From the NCBI GenBank assembly GCA_013115135.1, contig JABANP010000490.1:1-39372 (forward strand): a stretch of 39,372 nucleotides of DNA, written 5' to 3'. The position numbers and the translations under genes are program-made. Origin of the DNA: Perkinsus olseni. Taxonomy: Eukaryota > Perkinsozoa > Perkinsida > Perkinsidae. The notes under the pieces were generated by a model that searched no databases, was not told the origin of the DNA, and saw only the letters and a list, made by a program, of their open reading frames with translations. Positions 19,879 to 28,656 of this stretch are shown here, piece by piece. Position 1 is the first letter of the stretch, and the number at the start of each line of letters is the position of its first letter.

Positions 19879-20301
19879 TCAGACCGATGATTCCCTTCTC
19901 ACCGCGGCGTGTATGATGGCAGCAGTATTGCAGTAGCATCCGCTTATTCCACCTCCTCCAGTGAGGTGGCATTTCCCAGCCGGATTTCCGTACATGCGAC
20001 TTGAAGGTCCAAGAGTGCATCCATCGATGTCTAGTACGGGAAAAGGCGCACTTCCTATCCCATCGGCGGCGCTGACGTTTCCCAGCGAAACAATTTCCAG
20101 TTGAGGAACCTTTCTTCTGAAAAACGAACAAGATGCTTCACTCACTGTCTCGCTCTTCGGCGAGCGGAGTTTCATCGCGTGGGGTGCCACTGTGACTTAC
20201 AAGCCTTCGTTAGCAGGTCGCCAGGCCTTGAGCTCAACGGCATCGCCACTCAAGCATAAGAGTCCGACGACAATGATGTATGTGATGAAGACGCTGTACA
20301 T
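19879..20301 (-). CDS. two-exon small secreted protein (112 aa)
   Basis: Exon 1 is 20201-20301. It starts at the ATG at 20301, with no other in-frame ATG before an upstream stop, and encodes a signal peptide (MYSVFITYIIVVGLLCLSGD) followed by VELKAWRPANEG. The intron is 20117-20200 (84 bp), with GTAAGT and TTGTTCGTTTTTCAG. Exon 2 is 19879-20116. Exon 1 leaves two bases and exon 2 supplies one, so the frame is kept across the splice. Exon 2 contains SLGNVSAADGIGSA, LDIDGCTLG, GKCHLTGGGG and SGCYCNTA, with four cysteines and many glycines. The parallel copy at 13356-13784 keeps the splice signals and exon 2. Function is unknown; the small, cysteine-bearing secreted form suggests an extracellular product. 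Confidence 0.78.
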
Positions 20302-20604
20302 ATAGGTAGCAGTGAATGTTCCAACTCTAGCCAAAGCGGCGTTAGGTTAGCCTGGCTGAGCTCAGCTTAGCTGAGCGACGCACAGACGATGACGCGCTCC
20401 ACCTCCTTTCGAGTGAAATGTCATTGGTCGCGTTCCGATGATATCATTTGGATGTATTCAACGGGGGAGAAGTTATTCACTAGCGTTATGCAACCCTCGC
20501 CCACGAGAGGGATCGGAAATCACCAATGCAATTCATGTTGGTCGTTTGGGCCAGCCGCAGTAGGTCGGAGACAAGCTCCGCTCGAGCGCGGGCTCGCGCG
20601 TCAC

Positions 20605-20619
20605 GCCCTTCGTGTGCAG
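20605..20619. repeat. 15-bp LINE target site duplication, left
   Basis: GCCCTTCGTGTGCAG, repeated exactly at 22950-22964. In the C1 block the matching place reads GCCCTAGGTGTTCTGCA without any insertion. Confidence 0.88.
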
Positions 20620-20859
20620 ATTGAAACGTTCCTTAATAACGAGCAATACATGAATTAGTCATCACATCTTCCTGCTCTAAGGCTTCGACCGACTTCTTCT
20701 GCATCTTCCTCCATCCTCGCGGTCACCGTCCCAGTCGCCAGTCCTCCGACGCTTGCTCCAGCCGCTGCTATTTTGTTTTTTTTCTTTTCACAGCAAATAT
20801 TCAATGGTGGGCCTCGTACAAAACAGAGGCGGAAAACCAAAAGTTGTGCCTGCCCGGCA

Positions 20860-22927
20860 CTACAATAAGCCCCTGCGAGCATCGAGATACTGCATGAGGG
20901 CCGAACAAAGTTGATTGAAGGACTTGCGTCGCTTCAAATCAACAATTAGTTTATATAAATGGTTGGGGACACCACCTTTGACCCTATTCCTAGCCTGCTG
21001 CAGGAGCGGACAGGAGAAGAGGTAGTGCCGCGTGTTCCCCACCGGCGCCCCACAGTCACACTCTGGCGAGTTGACCACCCCGCATCTATAGAGATGGGCT
21101 GTGGTTGGGGCCCTTCGGAATACAACGGCACTGCTAGCTGCCGTGACTTCCCCGCGGATCCACAAACGAGCGTGTGAAGCGCAGTAAAAGAAGTCATTGA
21201 CAGAAGTGCCCAGGCTGGCTCTCTTGTCTGACCACCACTTGCGCAATGACAGGCGGCCAGCTTCTCCTTGATACCGCCGAAGAGTCCTCACACTGATTTT
21301 CGTCTCCGCAGAGACTTCCCTCATGGAGGCACCCTTGGCTGCCAGCTCATCGGCCCGTTCGTTGGCACTGATGGAACTGTGCCCCGGTACCCATCGAAGG
21401 GATACCCTACCAGGGATTTCGGACAAGGACAGATAGATCTGTCTCGCCTTATCCCACCGGGCCGTGGATGCACGGGACGACAGGATCTTGAGTACCGCCT
21501 GAGAGTCCGTGAAGATCTCCCAGGCCTCGTCACCCGCTGTCGACGCAATCCAGTGGACTGCTTCCAGAACTCCTAGGAGTTCGCAATCCGTAATAGTAGC
21601 GTAGGGGGAGAGCTTCCAGAAATTGGAGTAGACCTCTCCGCCCTCACGATAAACGACCATTGCAGCGCCGGTCTTGACGTCCTTGACCACCGAGCCATCC
21701 GTGAAAATGACATTCTTGGTTCGGAGAGCCTCGAGTGCGTAGCTCTTGGCCTCCTCACGTTCCATGATGGTAGTCGAGACCCAGGGGTGCCAAGGTTGAG
21801 TGGGCAAAGCCCTCCAGCGCTGCACTGTATCACCGCCATCGCAACCCTCATGCACCTTCAAGCCCTTGACCGAGAGAGTTCGGTCCAGCGTCGTAGCGCA
21901 CCCAAGCGCAGCGAGTCTGGTGGCCGCGATTCTACCGAGCTCCAAGTGTGCTGGCAAGATACCAGCCGCGACGCAGAGTGCCGCGTTGGAGCTGTTCCGT
22001 GGAGCTTGGAGGGCTATCCTCGCCACCATAGCCGAGACCTGCAGCAGGGCAGACTTGGCTGTGACTGACTCCAGCCCCTCCTTCCATGCTGCGACAGCGT
22101 GACTGAGGGCAGGAACGATTGCAACCTTATAGGTTTTAATCACTTTCTTGCCGGTGATCCCAGCACGTGCCCAGCCCAGGTGCCTCAGCCTGCCTAACTT
22201 GGCTTTGGCTTCGGCACATTTAACCTTGATGTGGTGTTGGAACGATAGGCGCCGATTGATCAAAACACCAAGCACCCGGACAACCTTGACGATGTCAACG
22301 GGTGTTCTATCGAGGGACAAAACATCGTCCCCGATGGTCCTAGGTAGGAGCGCCTGGCTCTTGGCCGGCTCGTAGCCCAGGCCAGCAGCAGAGCCTCTGC
22401 TGACCGCCACCTTTTAACCAGCGACGGGCCAGTACCGGCGGACACCACCACCGTCGTGTCGTCCGCGTAGAGGGTGAGGCTTACGCCTTTTTCCTCCATA
22501 CCCGAAAACGCGTCGACTAGTGGTAGGGTACTCAGCAAAAACAGGAAGGGGCCTTGAGGCCTTGAGGAAGGTGCCTCAAGGCACTGCCTTGAGGCACCCC
22601 TCTTTCCAAACCCACCGTGGCCTCATCGCTGCCGTAGGTAGCAGCCACACTCTGTCCCTCGAGATAGCTCTCGACGATGTCGATAAGATATCGTGGCACG
22701 TCGTATCGAGCCAGGGTAGCCAGAATGTGGCTGTGCTTGACCGAGGGAAACGCATTTTGCACATCGAGCTGGATGAGAGCTACTGGTGCGCGTTTACTCC
22801 TCTTCCTGCCAGCCCTGAACGCGTTAATGATGCGCAGGGCGGCAGTGTCGACCGATTTGCCCTTGCAGAAACCGTGGACCACTGGAGACTCCAAGCGGTC
22901 ACGGATCTGCGGGCACGAAGCGAGCCG
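20860..22927 (-). pseudogene. reverse transcriptase-RNase H polyprotein, frameshifted
   Basis: Three frames in order. 22532-22927: FCKGKSVDTAALR, motif A (IQLDVQNAFPSV) and motif B (ERGVPQGS). 22260-22538: motif C (LYADDTTVV). 20860-22410: thumb region, then RNase H with IFTDGSVVKD, DCELLGVLEAVHW, IFTDSQAVLKIL and WVPGHSSISANERADELA (Asp-Glu-Asp plus His/Asp set complete), ending in a C-x-C...H...C zinc motif (CDCGAPVGNTRHYLFSC). Breaks occur right after motif B, where a palindromic insertion sits (22571-22597), and near 22380-22410. RNase H plus a terminal zinc motif places it near the I/Ingi clades. It cannot make a whole protein. Confidence 0.9.
22571..22597. repeat. 13-1-13 palindrome inside LINE motif B
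   Basis: GTGCCTCAAGGCA, C, TGCCTTGAGGCAC. The conserved VPQGS codons form one arm. Partial further copies (CCTTGAGG twice) follow at 22553-22570. The excess length before the SPFLF-type continuation throws the frame. Confidence 0.9.
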
Positions 22928-22949
22928 CGCAGTATACTACCACCATACT

Positions 22950-22964
22950 GCCCTTCGTGTGCAG
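22950..22964. repeat. 15-bp LINE target site duplication, right
   Basis: GCCCTTCGTGTGCAG, identical to 20605-20619. Confidence 0.88.
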
Positions 22965-23900
22965 TATGGTGACAACGTAGTTCCGACTACAATGTGCGCT
23001 ACCTGACAGCTACAACCTGGTTCAGTGGTATTCAGTACTGGCCCAGGCTGCAGCTCCCACGTAGCGTACACTAAAGTCGTCGGCGACGAGTCGTCGCTAT
23101 GTTCTCACTGTAGTGGCACTTTATTGTGCACGTGCTCTTCACGGCGTGCAAGCTGGGTCACGGCCAATCGAGAGCCGCTTCTGGAGTCGTTCAATTAATA
23201 ACTCAGTCGATAGGAAGTATGGGGTGAGGACTAACAGGTTGAAAATCCGGTCCGAGAGCTTGAGTATAGGCTCAACACTTAACACTCACTCCGACCGATA
23301 GTCACATCACCTGCTCTGAGAGACCCAACGCCTCGAAAGGGGGGTCCCTCCTTGGAAGGTAATATATCTTGATCAACTAAAAGACAAATCACTTCGATGA
23401 GAGCTCGGACGGAGGACTCAGCACTGGTAAGGTAATCCCCACCATGCACCATTAAGGCACCTTATGCCAGACCGCATCATTATGTTGTCGCAGCGTTTCG
23501 CAGCGTTGTCGCAGCGCTCTGTTCGGACTCCGAGCCGGCGACGGCTTCGACTACGAGTCTCGGAGTCGGTTCACTGCGGTGCAGGCACTGCCAAATCGCC
23601 GATTTGGAAAATCCGATTTGGCATCCGGTTCCGGATGGAAAATCCGGCTCTGTCCCAACAGTGCTGGACCAGCACTCACCAAATAGTATTTGTTACCAAT
23701 GTTAGTACCAATGTATTTGAAATACAACGACCCCCTCAAAGAAGCTCATGGAGGTTGCCTGAAAAGCATCGCCCTATCCTGTTCGATTTATATAGGTCCA
23801 TCTACCTGGTAGTTACTACCGTGCCGGAACCAATGTGATCGGAAGTTTCGATGCGAAACCACGACAACGTGTCGAATAAGTTGAAGAAACGCGTCGCAAA
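22965..23900 (+). pseudogene. continuation of duplicated block with B copy 2
   Basis: From about 23460 (GCCAGACCGCATCAT) the sequence parallels 14288-14770: CTGTTCGG, CTGCGGTGCA, CGATTTGGAAA, CAGTGCTGGACCAGCA, CCCTCAAAGAAGCTC, TTTATATAGGT, TGCCGGAACCAATGTG. It is as decayed as B copy 1 and the plus frame at 23464-23838 is not conserved between them. CCAAATCG C CGATTTGG (23589-23605) is an odd-centred palindrome. Confidence 0.7.
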
Positions 23901-25300
23901 TTAACACTCAGGATGCCGACAAGGAGTGACTCGTTAGAAGCCAAACTCAGTGATTGAGGTCCTCAATTCGAGGAGGATAGTTTGCTCCGGAAATCGGCAT
24001 CAGCTTCCCCTGATTGATAGGCGAGCAAGAATTCGCCGATTCGGCTGACTCGAATTGTCTAACTCGCCGTAGGATCCAACGGTTTGTCCCACATCCGTGC
24101 CGTATCCGGACCGGACGCAAGAGAGGGGCGTCCTCTCACTCTTGGTTTTACCCATGTCGGACCCTGCGGGCTTGGCTCAGGACGCACTTGGCTTGGCTAA
24201 GGTATTACACAACTGTAGCCGGTACGCGTACTTTTTACGCGCTTTGCGTGTTTCCCGTCCCCGGCATCGCCCCAATAAAGCAAAGTGCTGTTGATATAGA
24301 TGCATTCTAGGCTGCTTGAAGCAGCCTGCTTCTCCGATTCCGGGGTCCACGTGACGTGACGCAAAAGTCGGAATTTATGAGAATTCGGCGAAGAACTATA
24401 AAAATTATGTATGCAATATCGATGGACCTGCAGTTCTGAGCGCCTACTGACGCCTTAGTTGGTATCGTGGCGCGATAATCGTGCTTTAAGCACGATATAT
24501 GAGTTATATAAAAGGACTCCGCTCGGCATGTAGCGGCATGACTCCGCTATGAAAACGAGCCACAGCGGTCGGACCGGTTGTGTCAATGGAGGGCTGAGCC
24601 GAATCTAAGCCGTTATCTAGCCCCATAATGAGCCCTCAGGGCTCACGGAGTGCCGTACTGGGGACCCCAGGACTTGAGCTATTCGATGAGTGCTGGCCCT
24701 GATGGCCAATTCGTGAAAAATGACAGGGTGCAAGATGAATTCGCTTATTCACTCCATCCTAGTGGTCGAGGGGGTTACCAAAAGGGGTCCTCAGCGTTTC
24801 CCGGGCTTTGATCTTGGGTTGGCAGGGGCAAAGGGCGATAATCATTCCTACGGTAATTCCCCGAATGGGGTCTATTCGTCGCCATCCACGCCGGTCATTA
24901 TTCCCGGGCACTTAAACGGGAATTACTGGGGAAGGGAAGAATGATTATTCCTCAGCCTTGAAGGCTGAGCCTTCAACCACCCTGGTGAGTATAAAACTCC
25001 TGGAGCCTTCCGAATTGCGGAAGACTCCAGACTTGAATTTCAAGAAGCTTTTCTTTAAAGAGAATTTTGAAATAGGCCCCTAAAGCCTATTTCAGGATAT
25101 CGATAGACCCCGGCTTCAAGGTCCTGGGTATCTGGCGGGCGATATTTGCGGCTCGTCGGCCGCAAGTCTTCTCCCATAAGTTGCGACAGGACTTGTGAAC
25201 ATGAGCGCGTGCTAAAATACGTACGGGTCAACATGGAGTCCATGTCATGGACGTCGTCCATTGGAAGAGTTTTCGCGGGTCGGATAAGTGATCACGCATC
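23901..25300. other. unresolved region
   Basis: No supported gene. 24238-24262 resembles 26003-26030 (CTTTGCG-GTTTCCCGTCCCC). A segment from 24724 to 24984 ends in CAGGGTG... and ...CCACCCTG and has GGGAA-rich inner sequence like the MITEs, but no target duplication. A 7-1-7-6 insertion lies at 24953-24973 and a TGAGCCCT C AGGGCTCA palindrome near 24630. Confidence 0.45.
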
Positions 25301-26130
25301 ATGCACCTTCGCCTCCTCTGTAGTCTCCGAGCGGAAAGGGGCTGCTGCCACAGCAACAAAGCCGGTGGAAATATGGCTGTCTTCCGGGGACTGTCCCTCG
25401 GGGACACGGCCGATTCTTGTGTGACCGATGCGAGATCCCGGTTATAAAAGCGCGACGACCCACTGTTACTGTGACTTGTAGCTCAGATTGTAGTAGTGAG
25501 ACTTGTCTTCGAGGGAGAACTGCACTATATCGACCACGAGGTTTCTAAGAAGCCGTTTGTTGCCACAGTGCATGGCCCAAGGCCTGCTACTGAGAGCTGA
25601 GCAGTTTGTGCGCTCTTTGTGCGCCCTCCGTCCTTGTACTTGCGTGCATTCCTTCTTACTGGTTTTCTCCCGGAGAGATTCTCAGAAACCCTTCTCAAGT
25701 CCGGCGACGCTTCTCTCAATAGAAAAGATCGTGCTGTAACTGTCACGAGGCCAGTAGAAACCTGGCCGTCTTCCGGGGCCAACTCCGATTTTGGTGTGAC
25801 CGCTGCGAGAGCCCAGCTACTAAATTCACAACGATCAACTCTAACAGTTGATCTGTTACGGTGAATCGTAGCTGAGGGTGCGGTAGCGAGGTTTTCTCTG
25901 AAAGGGACTTACTGTAAGTCACCGACACTTTATCGGCTACTAGATTAATGCCGTATGGTCCAAGGCCCGCTACTGAGAGCTGAACAGTTTATGCGCCTCT
26001 GGGCTTTGCGCGTTTCCCGTCCCCGCACTTGCGTCACGCATGTTGCGTGCATTTCTACTCACTCATTTTCTCCGGAACCCTTCTCGAACTCGGCAAAGCT
26101 TTTCTCGATGCCTGCCCACCCTCAATGAGG
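25300..26130. repeat. tandem duplication, two ~410-bp units
   Basis: The unit around 25330-25710 (AAATATGGCTGTCTTCCGGGG ... CTACTGAGAGCTGAGCAGTTT ... GCTTCTCTC) is repeated with divergence at about 25725-26120 (AAACCTGGCCGTCTTCCGGGG ... CTACTGAGAGCTGAACAGTTT ... GCTTTTCTC). No gene was found in either unit. It lies directly upstream of block A3. Confidence 0.8.
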
Positions 26131-26198
26131 GTCTCTCGTCACTGTACTGCGTTAAATTCGTTCCTGCACGGCAGTGACTTGTTGATTTCTTCGGAGCC

Positions 26199-26624
26199 AT
26201 GCTTCAACCGGGCCGCCTCATAGTCATGATCGCTCTCGCGGTTATCTGCACGAAGGCGAAGCCGCCTCCACCGGGCGGAAAATACTTCAACCAGGTCGTC
26301 CCAAACAGTGTGTGTGTCGAGAGCGACTGGGTCAACGATCCGAGCCGTCCAGCGGAGGACGTGGCTCTGCTGCTCCTTTGCGATGGACGTCGAGTTGATT
26401 CGGTTGCTATGGAAGTGCAGTCCAAGGCATACAACATCTTCGAGATCGCTCCAGGTAGTCAGGAGGAGTACGAGGATTTCTTGCATGTTGCCGAACAGAA
26501 TTGCCCGTCATATGCTGTGAATGATGGTGATCTGCATGAGTTCACTTATGACGAGAAAGCGAACACCATCGCAGTCAAGCTACATGGTGGAGTCGTGACT
26601 CTGAACAGCGGCACCTGTCCCTAA
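26199..26624 (+). CDS. small secreted protein, family A (141 aa)
   Basis: Intact paralogue of the gene at 11073. Signal peptide MLQPGRLIVMIALAVICTKA, then KPPPPGGKYFNQVVP. It keeps DVALLLLCDGRRVDSV, NIFEIAPGSQEEYEDF, LHVAEQNC and KANTIAVKLHGGVVTL. Same length, no gaps, about 74% identity; the cysteine at position 49 of the other copy is Ser here. A strongly acidic central stretch (SQEEYEDF) is conserved in charge though not in sequence. The last 23 codons are the same as the truncated copy at 9541, so that fragment derives from a close relative. Function is unknown; secretion is inferred from the leader. Confidence 0.87.
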   Translation: MLQPGRLIVMIALAVICTKAKPPPPGGKYFNQVVPNSVCVESDWVNDPSRPAEDVALLLLCDGRRVDSVAMEVQSKAYNIFEIAPGSQEEYEDFLHVAEQNCPSYAVNDGDLHEFTYDEKANTIAVKLHGGVVTLNSGTCP

Positions 26625-27517
26625 CCGTTTGATTGCTATGAAGACGAGTGGCAGTAACACCAACGAAATCCCTCCTCTACCGAGCTGGTTATCAGTTGCT
26701 GCTCTCACCTTGGTGGAGACTTACGCATTATTCGACTTTATATGAGAGAGCCCGAGGAACCTCATCGCCGTGAGTATAAGATGCCTCGTGATGTAGTCAG
26801 TCCTGACCGTGATGGCTCATCATGGAACCTGGGGCTCTCGTGCTGAAGCTTGCTATGCTTCCTTGTAGCGCGGTCATGCCTACTTCGCTGACGCTTCACG
26901 TCTTCGGCCGTACATGGCCGTTATTTCATTTGCAGAAAGGCTTCCATTCGATGGCCGACACTTTCTCATCTGCTAACCTGTTGAGTTGTCGTAACTTTCT
27001 TTTGGAAAGGGGGCAAAACAATGAGTATGACTCTTCGCAAAATGAGAAATTTCAGTCACTACTCCTCCAGACTCTGGAGTCCAGAGTATCACCACAATGT
27101 ATTGAATACAGCGATACACCTATCAAATCCATGCAGATGAGTTACAGTACGTCGCCAAAAAGCAAGGGTGACCCTCTGACTGACGCACGGCCCTTCCTCG
27201 GCTTATTTTCGGACTGGTCAGATCGTGCTGCTAAAAGTTACTCGGCGAGCCGTGGACAGAACTATTTGAAGCGGTGAATTAGGAAGAGTTTTCGCATTGT
27301 TAGCCGTGCCAGCCCCGAGTAGCTCATTGACTTCATTTCATAACATAACTCCCCAGCTATAGATAACCCATCATTGATGTGATTAGTGAATCACTCATGC
27401 TCGTGTTTTAAAGATCGCGCTCGGATGAATCATCCTGTGTACCTGATCCGTCCGCGATTCGGACCTCGAAAACAGAACGTAGTAGTAATAGAGAACTCAT
27501 GCTTGGTCCAGTGGAGG

Positions 27518-27538
27518 TTCACCGCCGGTGAATCACCG
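27518..27538. repeat. 7-1-7-6 palindromic insertion
   Basis: TTCACCG, C, CGGTGAA, TCACCG, then GC. The paralogues in A1 and A2 read TTCACCGGC with no insertion. Confidence 0.95.
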
Positions 27539-27666
27539 GCAGAACGTGTAAAAACAGTTTTTCGGAACTTGCAACTCGGAGCAGGCGTGGTCGTAGAGCT
27601 TCGCGTTATAACGGTGAAAAGGCATTTCGCACTCCGGTCAAGAAGACTGATCAATCGACTGAATTC

Positions 27667-27687
27667 CGCGTTAGTAACGCGGCGTTA
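27667..27687. repeat. 7-1-7-6 palindromic insertion
   Basis: CGCGTTA, G, TAACGCG, GCGTTA, then CGG. The paralogue at 12974-12985 reads CCGCGTTACGG. Confidence 0.95.
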
Positions 27688-28009
27688 CGGATGGCTGGAA
27701 AAATTCACTCATGCTGACTCCCGCTACGATATTTTTGTAAGGGAGCGTTGCGACGTCCGCTGTCACGTTTGCCTACCGCAGGGTCTCCGCTCTTCTCCTC
27801 TGAACTTCTCCGCTCCTCCTCGTTCAAAAGGGTCTTCCTTTTGAACTTCTCACGTGAGCCGCGAGTGTGTTCTTCAGAATTCACCACTGGGAAGCGGGAA
27901 ACTGAACCTGAAATGAAATGATGGCCTTTCTTATCGAGTCCTTGGCCATCGAAGCATTTGTGGCGATTAAAGTGACGCAGTCGAAAAAACGTGAAACATC
28001 TGAGTTTTC

Positions 28010-28030
28010 TCGGTGAATCACCGACGGTGA
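28010..28030. repeat. 7-1-7-6 palindromic structure
   Basis: TCGGTGA, A, TCACCGA, CGGTGA, then TGC. No paralogue in the window to show the earlier state. Confidence 0.85.
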
Positions 28031-28337
28031 TGCTTGATAAGGGGTGAGACGGCGGATACAACTTGACGTTGACTGTTGCATGACGCTCCCACCTGTTGTT
28101 CCGTAGTTCTTCCCACCAGCGAAATACTTGTATCGTGGCCAGACATATCCACCAAACTGAGCTTGGTTCCCACAAGCCACCGCCCGCTGCCTTCCACAGC
28201 CATAGGCTTTCACGGCCTGAGCTCGAAGCTTGACTAAGTCAAGTTGACTTGGAAAAGACGAAAACAAGACGTCTTTTCAAGTGGAAGAACCGAATGTAGG
28301 CTTTGTTTTGTCCATGGTGGGCTCAAGTTACAGGATG

Positions 28338-28656
28338 CAGGGTGGCCCAAAACTGGGAAGAATGGATCATTCTTCCTCTTCCCGGGAACTTCCGGGAATT
28401 TCCGGGAATTCCCGGGAATATAGCCGGGAAGAAAGATTGCATTCTTCCCCATTAAAGCAAGCCCCCCGAATTTTTTTCGCGCGCATATCCGCCTTTCCTG
28501 GCTGCTCCGTCAAGCGGAAACATCGAAATGAAGCACCTAAATACCCAGAAAGAATCACGACTATTCTTCCAGGGAATATTGAGTATTCTTTCTTCCCGGG
28601 AATTCCCGGAATTCCCGATAAGAAAGAATAGCATTCTTTCCCGCTGGGCCACCCTG
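28338..28656 (-). mobile_element. hAT-type MITE, copy 2 (319 bp)
   Basis: Ends CAGGGTGGCCCA and TGGGCCACCCTG form perfect terminal inverted repeats. Target duplication ACAGGATG is exact on both sides (28330-28337, 28657-28664). Sequence matches 390-698 in reverse orientation, including the CGCGCGAAAAAAAT and GGGAATTCCCGG motifs. It has no coding capacity. The intact ends and duplication suggest a fairly recent insertion. Confidence 0.95.

Larger units (their letters stand above)
19450..20619 (-). repeat. block C, copy C2, interrupted by a LINE at its end
   Basis: Direct repeat of 13180-14150. The homology runs into the 15-bp LINE target duplication (20605-20619). Beyond the LINE the block continues with B2, in the same C-then-B order as 13180-14900. 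Confidence 0.88.
20620..22949 (-). mobile_element. 5'-truncated non-LTR retrotransposon (I/Ingi-like, with RNase H)
   Basis: The 2.3-kb insert is bounded by a 15-bp duplication and encodes the end of a reverse transcriptase followed by RNase H on the minus strand. The endonuclease, ORF1 and the first part of RT are missing. The 3' side has an A-rich stretch (rc of 20767-20790) but no simple poly-A at the junction. At the 5' junction, 22941-22970 forms a hairpin (CACCATACTG ... CAGTATGGTG) around the duplication, possibly filler from the target during integration. It separates blocks C2 and B2. Confidence 0.9.
26160..27895 (+). repeat. block A, copy A3
   Basis: Full-length homologue of 11040-13175, more diverged than A1 and A2 are from each other. 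It has private palindromic insertions at 27518-27538 and 27667-27687 that A1/A2 lack, and lacks those found in A1 and A2. Confidence 0.9.

Noticed and set aside
24724..24984. Third hAT-type MITE with CAGGGTG-like ends
   Set aside because: The ends differ beyond seven bases and the flanks (AAAAATGA and GTGAGTAT) are not a duplication. At most a degraded relative.
25384..25407. CGGGGAC T GTCCCTC GGGGAC as another 7-1-7-6 insertion
   Set aside because: The reverse arm has two mismatches. The tandem partner (CCGGGGCCAACTCC) lacks it, so it may be a mutated case, but it is not counted.
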